From Euonymus europaeus (lineage: Eukaryota; Streptophyta; Magnoliopsida; Celastrales; Celastraceae), in assembly GCA_963580455.1 (NCBI GenBank), contig OY756961.1:8537001-8601000 (forward strand): DNA of 64,000 bases, read 5' to 3'. The translations under genes were made by a program, and so were the position numbers. Shown piece after piece: positions 22,359 to 32,790 of this stretch (position 1 is its first letter; the number at the start of each line of letters is the position of its first letter). The notes beneath the pieces were generated by a model. The model was not told the origin of the DNA. It searched no databases and saw only the letters and a program-made list of their open reading frames with translations.

Positions 22359-25300
22359 AGACAAACTCTTGGAGATAGAGGCGAAAGTTACAAGTTGGTG
22401 GGAGGAGAAGGATGTATTCAGGGCTGAGCCAGGTGAAAATGCCCCTGAACCTGATGAGAAGTTTTTTGGGAACTTCCCGTTCCCATACATGAATGGCTTC
22501 CTTCATTTGGGGCATGCCTTCTCCCTGTCAAAGCTCGAGTTCGCTGCTGCCTTCCACCGTTTGAGAGGTGCCAACGTCCTTCTTCCATTTGGTTTCCACT
22601 GTACTGGGATGCCTATTAAGGCTTCTGCAGACAAACTTGCACGGGAGATCAAACAATTTGGAAACCCGCCAGTGTTTCCTGGCAAAGCAGAGGAAGTGGA
22701 TGCACTGGAAGAGCCTCAGGATGCAAATGAAGGTGATCCAGCAGCCTTGGATAAATTTAAGGGGAAGAAGTCTAAGGCAGCATCTAAATCGGGAGGTCAG
22801 GTCTTCCAGTGGGAAATTATGCGCAGTTTTGGACTTTCTGATAGTGAAATATCGAAGTTCCAGAATCCATACGAGTGGTTGCATTTTTTCCCACCATTGG
22901 CCGTTGCGGATCTGAAGGCATTTGGGTTGGGCTGTGACTGGAGGAGGTCCTTTGTGACTACTGATGTTAATCCATATTTTGATTCGTTTGTTAGATGGCA
23001 AATGAGGAAATTGCAGTCTATGGGAAAAATCATAAAGGATGTTAGATACACTATATATTCTCCCTTAGATGGCCAGCCATGTGCCGATCATGATAGGGCC
23101 ACTGGGGAAGGTGTGCAGCCACAGGATTACACCCTTATCAAGATGGAGGTGTTACCTCCTTTTCCACCTAGGTTAGGACCTTTGGAGGGAAGGAGAGTGT
23201 ATTTGGCTGCTGCAACGCTGAGGCCTGAAACAATGTATGGGCAAACAAACGCATGGGTGTTACCTGATGGGAAATATGGAGCTTTTGAAATCAATGAAAC
23301 TGATGTATTTATTCTCTCTGAGAGAGCAGCACTTAATCTTGCATACCAGAATTTCTCCAGGATACTACAGAAACCTACTTGCTTGATTGAACTGACTGGT
23401 TATGATCTGATCGGTCTTCCCTTGAAGTCCCCTCTTTCATTCTTGGACGTGATATATGCTCTTCCGATGTTGACTATTCTTACTGATAAGGGCACTGGAA
23501 TTGTGACCAGTGTACCTAGTGATGCCCCTGATGATTATATGGCCTTGAATGATTTGAAAGCAAAACCAGCTTTTCGTGCTAAATATGGTGTTAAAGATGA
23601 ATGGGTTTCTTTTGATATTCTGCCCATCATAAACATTCCAGAATTTGGGGATAAGGCTGCTGAAAAGGTTTGCAAAGATTTGAAAATTAAGAGTCAGAAT
23701 GAGAAAGAGAAGCTTGCAGAAGCAAAGAGGTTGACATACCTGAAAGGTTTTACAGATGGAGTAATGCTCGTTGGAGAATTCGCAGGGAGGAAAGTCCAGG
23801 AAGCAAAGCCATTACTAAGGAGCAAGTTACTTGAGACAGGCGAGGCAATCATTTATAGTGAGCCTGAGAAGAGGGTGATGTCAAGGTCTGGCGATGAATG
23901 TGTTGTTGCTCTTACTGATCAGTGGTACATCATATATGGGGAATCAGAATGGAAAAAGTTAGCAGAGGAATGCTTATCCAGCATGAATCTCTACTCCGAT
24001 GAAACACGTCATGGCTTCGAGCACACTTTGAGCTGGCTAAATCAGTGGGCGTGCTCACGATCTTTTGGGCTTGGGACTCGTATTCCTTGGGATCCGCAGT
24101 TCCTTGTAGAGTCATTATCTGATTCCACTATTTACATGGCTTATTACACCATTGCTCACATATTGCACAATGAGGACATGTATGGTAAGGGTGACCATGT
24201 TATAAAGCCTGGTCAAATGATTGACGAGGTTTGGGATTATCTCTTCTGCAGTGGGCCCTGTCCTAAATCTTCTGATATCCCTTCATCCATTCTGGATAGG
24301 ATGAAGCGGGAGTTTGAATACTGGTACCCATTTGATATACGAGTCTCTGGAAAAGACCTGATACAGAACCATCTTACCTTCTGCATCTACAACCATACAG
24401 CCATTATGTCTAAGAACCACTGGCCTCGGGGGTTTAGGTGTAATGGGCACATAATGCTCAATTCTGAGAAAATGTCAAAGTCCACTGGAAATTTCAGGAC
24501 TATTCGCGAGGCTATTGAGGAATTTTCTGCTGATGCAACACGATTCTCTTTGGCTGATGCTGGGGATGGTGTTGATGATGCAAATTTTGTATTTGAAACT
24601 GCTAATTCTGCTATTCTACGGCTTACTAAAGAAATTGCGTGGATGGAAGAGGTGATATCAGCAGAATCATCTTTGAGAGCAGGTTCCCCTACTACTTTTG
24701 CTGATCGGGTATTTGAAAATGAGATGAATATTGCTATCAAAAGGACTGAGCAGCATTATCGAGACTGCATGTTTCGTGAGGCGCTCAAAACTGGCTTCTA
24801 TGATCTTCAGGCTTCCAGGGATCTGTATAGGTTGTCATGTGGCAGTGTTGGCATGAATCGAGATTTAGTGTGGCGTTTCATGGATGTGCAGACGCGTCTT
24901 ATTACTCCAATCTGTCCACATTATGCAGAATATGTTTGGCAGGAGCTTTTAAAGAAGAATGGCTTTGTGATAAAGGCCGGCTGGCCAATGGCAGGTGCTC
25001 CTGACCTAACCCTCAAGAGTGCCAATGAGTATTTGCAGGAATCAATTTTGTTAATTCGGAAGCTATATCAGAAACAAGTTTTGGGTTCAAAGAAAGCCAA
25101 CAAGAAGGGCATTGAAGAGAAGAAGATAGGTGGAGACAAGAAGTTAACTGCATTGATATATGTCAATGAGCAATATGATGGATGGGAAGCAGAGTGCTTG
25201 AAGATGCTTCAAAGCAAATTTAACAGTAAGAATTGTACATTTGCACCATTTTCAGAGATAATGGAGGCATTGCAGAAGAGCACTCTCGGTCAGGCCTCTG

Positions 25301-25584
25301 ATTTCAAGAAAGCCCAAAACAAGTATATGCCTTTCTTGAGGCACAAGATGAGTGTAGCAATTAAAATAGGGGTTCATGCCTTGGATTTGAAACAACCATT
25401 TGGGGAGATTGAGGTTCTCAAGGAGAACTTGGACCTTATTAAGAGACAAATTGGTCTTGAAGATCTAGAAATATTGTCTTCTACTGAGCCAGATGCACGT
25501 GATAAAGCTGGTTGTCTAGTCTCGCTGCTAGATAGAAATGGCCCATCTCCTGGGGAGCCAACCGCTATCTTCTTGTCCAGGTAA
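22318..25584 (+). CDS. LeuRS: Leucine--tRNA ligase, cytoplasmic
   Basis: This class Ia aminoacyl-tRNA synthetase activates leucine with ATP, charges tRNA-Leu in the cytosol, and hydrolyses mischarged products in its CP1 editing domain. I start at 22318 (MAATEGGSRSFARRDKLLEI); the open frame extends upstream to 22210, but those 36 codons are intron and leader. The product is about 1088 aa, close to the roughly 1090 aa of plant cytosolic LeuRS. HLGH (the HIGH motif) is at residues 63-66, in FPYMNGFLHLGHAFS. The editing domain has TLRPETMYG from residue 300 and GTGIVTSVPSDAPDDY at 392-407. KMSKS is at 718-722, followed by the anticodon-binding domain and the eukaryote-specific C-terminal extension. 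The coding sequence is a single uninterrupted exon with no lesions. There is no organelle-targeting leader. Confidence 0.95.
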   Translation: MAATEGGSRSFARRDKLLEIEAKVTSWWEEKDVFRAEPGENAPEPDEKFFGNFPFPYMNGFLHLGHAFSLSKLEFAAAFHRLRGANVLLPFGFHCTGMPIKASADKLAREIKQFGNPPVFPGKAEEVDALEEPQDANEGDPAALDKFKGKKSKAASKSGGQVFQWEIMRSFGLSDSEISKFQNPYEWLHFFPPLAVADLKAFGLGCDWRRSFVTTDVNPYFDSFVRWQMRKLQSMGKIIKDVRYTIYSPLDGQPCADHDRATGEGVQPQDYTLIKMEVLPPFPPRLGPLEGRRVYLAAATLRPETMYGQTNAWVLPDGKYGAFEINETDVFILSERAALNLAYQNFSRILQKPTCLIELTGYDLIGLPLKSPLSFLDVIYALPMLTILTDKGTGIVTSVPSDAPDDYMALNDLKAKPAFRAKYGVKDEWVSFDILPIINIPEFGDKAAEKVCKDLKIKSQNEKEKLAEAKRLTYLKGFTDGVMLVGEFAGRKVQEAKPLLRSKLLETGEAIIYSEPEKRVMSRSGDECVVALTDQWYIIYGESEWKKLAEECLSSMNLYSDETRHGFEHTLSWLNQWACSRSFGLGTRIPWDPQFLVESLSDSTIYMAYYTIAHILHNEDMYGKGDHVIKPGQMIDEVWDYLFCSGPCPKSSDIPSSILDRMKREFEYWYPFDIRVSGKDLIQNHLTFCIYNHTAIMSKNHWPRGFRCNGHIMLNSEKMSKSTGNFRTIREAIEEFSADATRFSLADAGDGVDDANFVFETANSAILRLTKEIAWMEEVISAESSLRAGSPTTFADRVFENEMNIAIKRTEQHYRDCMFREALKTGFYDLQASRDLYRLSCGSVGMNRDLVWRFMDVQTRLITPICPHYAEYVWQELLKKNGFVIKAGWPMAGAPDLTLKSANEYLQESILLIRKLYQKQVLGSKKANKKGIEEKKIGGDKKLTALIYVNEQYDGWEAECLKMLQSKFNSKNCTFAPFSEIMEALQKSTLGQASDFKKAQNKYMPFLRHKMSVAIKIGVHALDLKQPFGEIEVLKENLDLIKRQIGLEDLEILSSTEPDARDKAGCLVSLLDRNGPSPGEPTAIFLSR

Positions 25585-25735
25585 TAGTAATGCCTTTGCA
25601 TGCTTCTTAGTCATCACAAGCTGAAGAATCTGTAACTAGAATCTGTATGAATTCCAGGGCTGTGGAAGAGTGTAAATTGATCTTTGTGCATATTTAGCCT
25701 TGTATTCAATTCATAAAACAAAATGTTTGGCTATG
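25585..25735 (+). other. Probable 3' UTR of LeuRS
   Basis: T-rich sequence after the stop, with TTGTATTCAATTCATAAAACAAAATG near 25700 resembling a plant near-upstream polyadenylation context. The end is an estimate. Confidence 0.4.
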
Positions 25736-28624
25736 CACTGTTTCTTCATTTCTTGCATCCCCATATACTGCACCCAAGCATGCATACGTGAATCTTGTTG
25801 TTGTCATTGTTAATCTTGTGCTTGTTGAATGACACCATCTTAGCCGAGTCTATTTCGTTTCTGTAGACGATGAATGAATTCACCCAAATTTATGTCCAAT
25901 CATTATTTCAAAAATGTTGATCACATGTGTTCATCTAGTTTGTGTCATGGGTAATCCCATGTTTCTTGCATGGCGTCTTTTACTGAGATTTATTTATCCG
26001 AATTCCTATCCAATCACAAATTTGAAAGGATTAACCATATTATTGCAAAAGTCATTTAAGAGTTCTGCCATCTTGTACTTCTTACATGATCTCTTTCCTT
26101 GTATCCTCTTAAGTGAGCATCCTAACCCTTCAGTTTTCTATTTTTTTTCCTTGACAAACAATGTCCGAAGCCTTTGGCATAATATCTGCGCATGTGCAAA
26201 TCCTTTCTCTCATTTGTTGGCTAATTGCTGGTAATTCTTGGGGGTGAAAACAAAAGGTTGAAGTCGGGGGATTGAATGTATGCCAACTCTATGATGATCA
26301 CCTGCCAAGCAACTCCCCCATCCGTCCCCTTCCTTCTTCCCCTCTCCTCCCCTCCCTTCCTCTCCTCAACTGCATTGCTTTATGGTGATCAAATTAGAAC
26401 ATATACGGTATACTATAGACAAACAGATTTGGGTGTGCTTTCAACAGACTTAAGAAGTAGTTCTACAATGGGGAACTGTTTTTTATTCAGTTTTTCCTTA
26501 TCTAATTGACAGGGACTGAAGAAGTCAAAAGATTAAGTACTGAGCTGCCTGGTGGTTTGTTTCTGTTGGAAATCTCAAGTAGTGGTGGTAACTCAAGTAG
26601 GCTTCTTGCATATTCTGAATTCATCGTGGCTTGACTGCAAGTTGTGGCGGACTCTGGTTCAAACTTCATGCACCCTTTTGTAAAACTTTGCACTATTCTC
26701 TCATGAAGCCTAACTGACTAAGGTTTCTGACTTTATTTCAATTTCATTTTCGTGGATGAAAATAGTGAGGAACTTGTCCTCCAAAACTACATTGTCACCG
26801 TTCTGAAGTGGTGGCAGCTGCAATTTTTACGTAAGTTATTATCTCTCAATTGTATTGTCATCTAAATAGCACTTTCTTCCAGGATTTTTTGTTGTTGGGT
26901 TTCTTTATTAAGTTTTTCAGTAACCATTGTTTTTCTCCTCTCTTTGTACTCTTTTTCCTGTGTGGCTTTTACTGGCTTGGATGTTGCAATGCAATGAAGT
27001 TTGCAGAATGTATTGTATGCTGCCTGAGATTATAGATTGGAAAAACAGGATAAATTACATATTATTTTCTTCTTCTTGCCAGTACATTGTCATAGTACCA
27101 CGGGGAACTACTTTTCATTATTAATTTATCAACTAAATAATCTATTAATTAATTAATAAATTTTCTGACCATCCCCAAGTATTAATTTATAGAGGTTTTA
27201 TTGTATTAACCGGCTACCCCATCTCGAAGACTAGCGGCATTGACTCAAAATGGCATCTGCTCCGGAGGCCCTGCTGCAATGGTTTCTTCAACGGGGTATG
27301 TCAATATACACAACGTATTTACATATATGCTTGTATGTATGTACTTTACGCAGATCGACCCCTTTTCAATTCTCCAACTGGGTGAAGCATGAGAAATGTG
27401 TGTGGAAGCTGGGTTTTTTGAAGTTTTATTATAAAAAGAAACTTTGGATTGCAATTTGGGGGATCTGGATTCATTTAAAATGGTTGGTTCCAATAGGTAG
27501 AGCATTTTCTATTCAAAAATGAATGTAGTGCATTTTATTTTGAACCTCTCATCTTTTTAGGACAGCATTCTTCGAGGATAAACATTAGGATGATTATTTT
27601 GTGTAGGCAATCAGTGAGAAACTTGACATCTTCGGTTTCTTGTTCTTTTTATGTTACAATTATGATCACTTAGATGTGGTCCTTTTTTCCCCATTGTGTA
27701 TTCAGTGTATTCGTTTCTCTTTTGATGGAGAGGAGATTACCGTTAATTGCTTTGTGTCTCTGCATCCACTTCTACTTTCACTTTTGATAATGGGGGTCCA
27801 TCAACTGTAGTCTCCCTCATGTCAGCCTGGGTTTCTTAGGTAATTATGTTCCTTTAGAATTTTTAGCATTCGTAGGATGCTCTCTCTCTCTCTCTCCACC
27901 TTCAAGCCACCAGCTTCAGCTTGAGCTCGAGGTTATGTTTTCACCAGCTTGAGCACTTGAGCTTATGTTTTCACGATCCCCTTTTTTGAGAACGAATCAT
28001 ATTTGTCTGCATTTTGAGGGTTTGAATTATGTTTTCATGAAATCTATGAACTAATAGTTAGTTTATTTTTTAATAAATTGGGACTATTTCTCAGTCTTTG
28101 TGGTGCAGTTTTTATCTAATTGATTACCATCTGGTAACGATTGCTCCCATCTAAACACGGCTGCATTAATAGTCTTTGTCATGTCTGCATTAATAGTATT
28201 TCCTTGTGTAGTTGCTGTTGAAACCTGAAAAATGATTTTAATCTTTCATGGGTTTGCTTTATATTTCTCCTTATTCCTGAAAATCTAATGTTTTTTTTTC
28301 CTAAGCAGTTCTGCTGAAAGTTTGGTTTATTTGGTCTGTGTTGTTCGTGTAGTGTTTTTAGGATTAGGAATGTAAGTGTGACCGTAAATGGATGGTGAAT
28401 CGTTAATTCTGAAACTCAGAAACAGGTGGCAGGAATTTGTTTCAAAAACTGGAGAGAGAGTCGAGGAAGATATGAAGCCACGTACGATACTAGGGAAGAA
28501 CTATGTTGATTAGCTGCCAATGACAGAAGAAATTAGAGAATCTTTAAAAAATGGATTTAGATTTATTTAGATTTGGCCACATAGCACAATAGTCTTGAAG
28601 TCACTTCATTATTTACCATCAATC

Positions 28625-28654
28625 AACTCCGGTTAAGCGGATGAGGCTAGTCTG
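28625..28654. repeat. 30-bp perfect direct repeat, copy 1
   Basis: AACTCCGGTTAAGCGGATGA, then GGCTAGTCTG; identical copy at 28738-28767, 113 bp away. No associated gene or terminal repeat. Confidence 0.8.
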
Positions 28655-28737
28655 TCCAAACAGTCACTCACATACCTCATGGAATGGATGGCCCCTTCTT
28701 ATGAAACGCAGGCTAGAGCAGTTTTAATGACGATAGT

Positions 28738-28767
28738 AACTCCGGTTAAGCGGATGAGGCTAGTCTG
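28738..28767. repeat. 30-bp perfect direct repeat, copy 2
   Basis: Identical to 28625-28654. Confidence 0.8.
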
Positions 28768-29085
28768 CCGTTGCTTTCTCTGACTCTATGACGCTTCTCC
28801 TCTCCTTGAACTGCGCCACATCTCTCGGCGCCTTGTTGAGTTCTCTTGCCTAAAGCTTCAGCAATCCGAGAATGGTGGTTTTCTTAAATAACGTAACGAT
28901 CAAGGTTCTATTTGTCTAAAACATAGAATTCAAACAAGGGTTTGTGTAGTAATTGAGTGTTAACAATCTAACCTCCCTCCGTACATATCAATGGTTGCCT
29001 TCACTTTCCCAATCCTCGTCCTGGTACCGTACTCTTTCCCATTCATATTTTCATACTGAAACCTGTTTCACAAACCCAAAAGGGT

Positions 29086-29112
29086 CAATATATATATATA
29101 TATATATATATA
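29086..29112. repeat. (TA)n microsatellite, target of Copia A
   Basis: An uninterrupted TA run ends where Copia A starts and resumes after its other end at 34928 (ATATATATATT), so the element inserted within the run. Confidence 0.85.
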
Positions 29113-29520
29113 TGAGAAGATGTTCCTCTACCTCTGCAAGTCCAGCTTCATCTAATTTTCCAGCAGCCTTCTTCCTCCCGTGACCTAGCCAAGTAGCCAT
29201 GCTAGCTGTCCCCTTAAAGACTGGGCTGATTACTTTGGGCTTTGCACTAGTTATATTGGAGTTGGTTGCTTTGGGCCATATAGTTCTAGCATTGGACTTT
29301 ATTTTGTATTTTAGATCACTTAACTCATATCATATTTTATTGTATCAGTTGTCTTTTCATTAGAGAAGTTGGGCTCAAGTTCTAAGACAAGTTTAGTTTA
29401 AATAGGTTTATAGCTGTTGTATCAGATACAAAAATATTTTCGTATGAAATACAAGTTTTAATTCTCTCAGTTCTTCTTCTTCTTTCTCTCTTTAAGACTT
29501 TGATTCTTCAAAGTACATCA
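29113..29520 (+). repeat. Copia A 5' LTR
   Basis: 408 bp, TG...CA. Contains TTTAAATAGG (possible TATA) near 29397 and a 24-bp segment around GGTTTATAGCTGTTGTATCA that is absent from the 3' LTR. Confidence 0.92.
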
Positions 29521-30850
29521 TGGTATCGGAGCCTTTCGATCCAGCCACAATCCAGACAGCATCTAATGCTGAAATCATCACTTCAAGCTCCGCTGAGGTA
29601 GATGAGATTATATGCAGAGCACAAGCTCTGAGATCAACCATTGCTGCATCTTCTTCCACAATCTCAGCTTCATTACCTGCAGCAAGTGACACAGATATTT
29701 TAGAAATCTTGAGGCAAGCTCAAGCTCATATATCTTCCGTCTCAAATCCAAGTATTTTTTGCCCACCACAAACCCAACCCATTTTATCCACTCCACCTAC
29801 CTATCCAACCACATCTTCACTTCCAAACCTGCATAGTTTATTGTCATCAGCTCATACCACTAAATCATTTTCAAAACCCATATAATTTTTTACCTAGTGA
29901 TTTTTCAGTTACAAAATTGTTTCTGCTGAGCTGAATGACAATAACTATCACGTTTGGAGCAAAGGTTTACCAATGTCCTAGAAACTAGGAATAAACTTGG
30001 CTTTATTGATGGAAACTTACTTGTTCCACCTCAAAGTGATCCAAATTTTCAACTTTGGAAGCAGTCTAATGGCTTGATCAAGACATGGATCACCAATTCA
30101 GTTACACCTAATATTCTTGAAACCATCTCTGGATGGAATACAGCTCAAGAACTTTGGGTTGATCTTAAACAGAGATATTCTGTGGCAAATGAGACTCGGG
30201 TATTTGAAGTTATGAGGGAAATAGCTACAATCAAACAACTTGGACTCTTAGTCACTGATTACTACGGTAAACTGCAGTCTCTATGGAATGAATTGCAAGA
30301 TTATCAAGCTATTCAGCACTGTTAGTGTGGAAACAATTGTGAAGTCCTCAAGCCTATTCTACTTCAGAGACAAAAGGAAAAAGTTATGCAGTTTCTTATG
30401 GGGCTTAATGACTGTTTTCATGCTGTCAGTAGTCAAATTCTACTTCAAGAGCCTTTTCCTGATGTCACAAAGGCTTTCAATATTGTGGTTCAAGAATAGA
30501 GGAAACAAAAACTCAATGAGAAGGGTACCAATTTGTCTCAGGAAGCTTTGGCCATGGCTGTAAAAAAGTTCACTAATTTCAACAACAACAACGTGCCATC
30601 AAAGCCTCACTTCAAGAACAATCAGAACAAAAGAGATGCAGATGACGACTCCAAATCTAAACAAGACCTATTCAGTAACTACTATAAGCTGACTAATCAC
30701 ACCATTGATAAGTGTTTCAGAATTCATGGGTATCCTAATCAGCCTAACAAGAAGCCAAGACAGGGTTCTTTTAATCACTCAAACAGCAAAGTTCAAGCTA
30801 ATCAAGTCACTTTAGACACTGCTAGCAAACCTGCCTTGGAGTTCACATAA
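29520..30850 (+). pseudogene. Copia A gag remnant
   Basis: Gag forms the virus-like particle and binds the element RNA. The first frame (29520-29885, MVSEPFDPATIQTAS...) begins with an ATG made of the last LTR base and the first two bases of the primer-binding site. After a frame change the capsid-like UBN2 region is read at 29954-30325 (LGFIDGNLLVPP; ELWVDLKQRYSVANETRVFE), and the tail at 30533-30850. The zinc-knuckle region is NYYKLTNHTIDKCFRIHGYP, where the two leading cysteines of the usual CX2C are tyrosine or asparagine-type residues, so RNA binding would be lost. Several stops and shifts. Confidence 0.8.
29521..29532 (+). other. Copia A primer-binding site
   Basis: TGGTATCGGAGC immediately after the 5' LTR, one base different from TGGTATCAGAGC, the usual initiator-tRNA-Met complement of plant Copia elements. 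Confidence 0.85.
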
Positions 30851-30868
30851 GATCAATATCAACAACTC

Positions 30869-31111
30869 ATGCAATTTATGCAAAATAAGATGCAGACAAC
30901 TGCTGAATCTCAAGGCAAAACCTCTCAAGCTGCTTCAGTGTCAGGTATAACAAATTCATTTTCCCAACAATATTTAACTAAGTGGCTTATAAATAGTGGA
31001 GCATCAGACCACATCATTTGTCATGCATCTTTCTATGATACATGTCATACTGTTAATCATGCATTTGTACATTTACCAAATAAACAAAAACTACCTATTA
31101 CACATATAGGG
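30869..31111 (+). pseudogene. Copia A protease remnant
   Basis: WLINSGASDHIICHASF matches the aspartic protease start of Copia Pol, except that the catalytic Asp of D-S-G-A is Asn (AAT at 30992-30994). The frame is then interrupted by the 672-bp insert at 31112. Confidence 0.8.
31102..31111. repeat. Left TSD of the 672-bp insert
   Basis: ACATATAGGG, identical to 31784-31793. Confidence 0.85.
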
Positions 31112-31783
31112 TTTAAAAACCTTGGGTCCTGATTAAAAACTCTCTCTCTCTTGTCTCTCTCTGGTTTTCCAATCGGGTACATGGTTTTTTGAGGGGGAGG
31201 AGTGATCTCCTCTTCCTCCCCCTCCTCCTCCTCCTCCTCTTCCTCCACTTCAATCTCTCTGTGTTTCCTTCGTTTCCCACTTCAGACTTCCATCTTCTCC
31301 ATTCTCCTCTTTTCTTCCATCTTCTCCTGTTTTTTCTTTGTTATGAACTTGTTGTTGTTGAATAAATCGGTGACACTGAAGAGATTTGCGGACTTCTTGT
31401 TTCTCTGGAGGATCTTGCAGATTTGGCACCTGTTTTCTCAGATTTGGACTCGGGCAAACCTTATCGGACTTATATGGCTTTTGGCGCCCGCTTTGTTGTG
31501 TACTACCAGTGTGACGGTAGTTTTCTCCAGATCCAGCCTTTTTAGGCTTAGCAACGGTGTAGATTTTGTAATTTTTGTCTTTGAACTTGTTGTTTGTAAG
31601 GTTCTTTGGTTGTTATCTCTTCCTGTATTCCCACTTTGGGTGGGTTGTTTATCCCACTTTAGATGGGTTGGTTTATCCCCATTCAGTGGGGTTGTCTCTC
31701 CATTTAGTGGGATTGTATCTCCTTCGGGAGCTTTTACTCCTTTAGGAGTCTTTTAATGAAGTTTATGTTTATCTCAAAAAAAA
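31112..31783 (+). mobile_element. 672-bp poly(A)-tailed retroposon insert in Copia A
   Basis: ACATATAGGG flanks the insert on both sides (31102-31111 and 31784-31793), and an A run (31776-31784) precedes the right copy, so it arrived by target-primed reverse transcription. The 5' part has CT-rich and CCT-rich tracts (31141-31250). The 3' part has six short hairpins in a row (31630-31748), followed by TTTTAATGAAGTTTATG and the A tail, similar to plant LINE 3' ends. No endonuclease or RT is encoded; the 184-aa open frame at 31202-31756 is low-complexity. It is either a 5'-truncated LINE or a SINE-like element. Family not recognised. Confidence 0.8.
31630..31748 (+). repeat. Ladder of six mini-hairpins
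   Basis: CCCAC-TTTGG-GTGGG (31630), CCCA-CTTTAGA-TGGG (31653), CCCCA-TTCAG-TGGGG (31677), CCA-TTTAG-TGG (31700), CTCC-TTCG-GGAG (31719) and CTCC-TTTA-GGAG (31737) follow each other at a pitch of 18-24 nt. Stem sequences change while pairing is kept, and most units are followed by TTG(T/G) and T-rich linkers. Confidence 0.8.
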
Positions 31784-31793
31784 ACATATAGGG
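31784..31793. repeat. Right TSD of the 672-bp insert
   Basis: ACATATAGGG, identical to 31102-31111; its first A merges with the poly(A) tail. Confidence 0.85.
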
Positions 31794-32790
31794 ACAATCA
31801 AATTAACTGACAAAATCACTCTTTATGGAGTTCTATGTGTACCCTCTTTTACTTACAACCTTATTTCAGTTAGTAAGCTAACTGCCAATGATCAATACTC
31901 TCTGATTTTTACGAAGGGACACTGTGAAATGCAGGAAAAAGCTACTTTGGAGAAGATTGGCTTGGGAATGAGGATTAAAGACTTATATCTATTTCATCCA
32001 AGGTCTTTCTCCACTCTAGGTCATTCCTTTTTTGTAAACTCTGTCATAGATCCCTTAGTTTGGCATAGAAGGCTTGGACACCCTTCTCCAACTATTTCCA
32101 ATCTCTTATGTAATATCCCTAATTCTACTATCCCTGATTGTCATCGTTGTACTATAGGAAAAATGAAAAGGAAAGCTTTTGGTTTAAGTGACTCTGTCTC
32201 TGAAAACTGTTTTGATTTAATACATTTAGACATTTGGGGACCTAATCCAGTTATTTGTTTAGATGGTTTTAAATATTTTTTGACCATAGTTGATGATCAC
32301 TCTAGGATGACATGAGTATTTCTTATGAATAACAAAGCACAAACCAGAGACTACTTAAAAGGATTCTTCAGTTTTGTTGAAACTCAATACAATAAAACTA
32401 TAAAAACTATTAGGTTTGATAATGGTCTAGAATTTAGCATGCCTCAATTTTATTTACAACATGGTATTCATCATCAGACTAATTGTCCCTATACTCCACA
32501 ACAAAATGGAGTTGTGGAGAGAAAACATCAACATATAATCAACATTGCAAGGACTTTAAAAATTCACAGTGGTGTTCATGAAAACCTATGGTCTTTTTGT
32601 GTCCAAACTGTTGTTTTTCTTATCAATAGACTACCCAGCAGAGTCATTAATAAGAAATCTCCTTATGAGATTTTAAATAACAAAGTTGTTGATTACAAAG
32701 ACCTTAGAGTTTTTGGTTGTCATTGTCTAGCAAAAAAAATAGACCTTTTACCTCCAAATTTCAACCCAAAGCCATATCTTGTATTTTTCT
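31794..32790 (+). pseudogene. Copia A integrase remnant
   Basis: The integrase would insert the cDNA into host DNA. LVWHRRLGHPSPTISNLL at about 32056 is the pre-integrase block, and C.....C zinc-binding follows (DCHRCTIGKMKR). The core has LIHLDIWGP (first Asp, near 32228), RFDNGLEF (second Asp, near 32415) and VVERKHQHI (Glu, near 32512), so the D-D-E set is present. A TGA at about 32313-32315 splits the domain. Confidence 0.85.

Larger units (their letters stand above)
25736..29084. other. Long intergenic stretch without a recognised gene
   Basis: No reading frame here shows a domain. The frame at 27250-27522 starts with MASAPEALLQWFLQRG but soon becomes low-complexity; a donor-like GGTATGTC follows its first codons at 27295, so a broken exon is possible. 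A CT microsatellite lies at about 27881-27898, and a perfect 30-bp direct repeat at 28625 and 28738. The rest is AT-rich. Confidence 0.4.

Noticed and set aside
22249..25601. Minus-strand frames across LeuRS
   Set aside because: Shadows of the strongly conserved plus-strand coding sequence.
27250..27522. Possible gene starting MASAPEALLQWFLQRG
   Set aside because: Only about 15 residues look protein-like; the rest is low-complexity. No domain or convincing exon partner.
28625..28767. CRISPR-like repeat pair
   Set aside because: Only two copies, no further spacers and no cas genes, in a plant nuclear context.
31202..31756. 184-aa open frame in the 672-bp insert
   Set aside because: It starts in a Ser run from a CCT/TCC tract and ends in translations of the hairpin repeats. 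No domain and low complexity, so chance frame.
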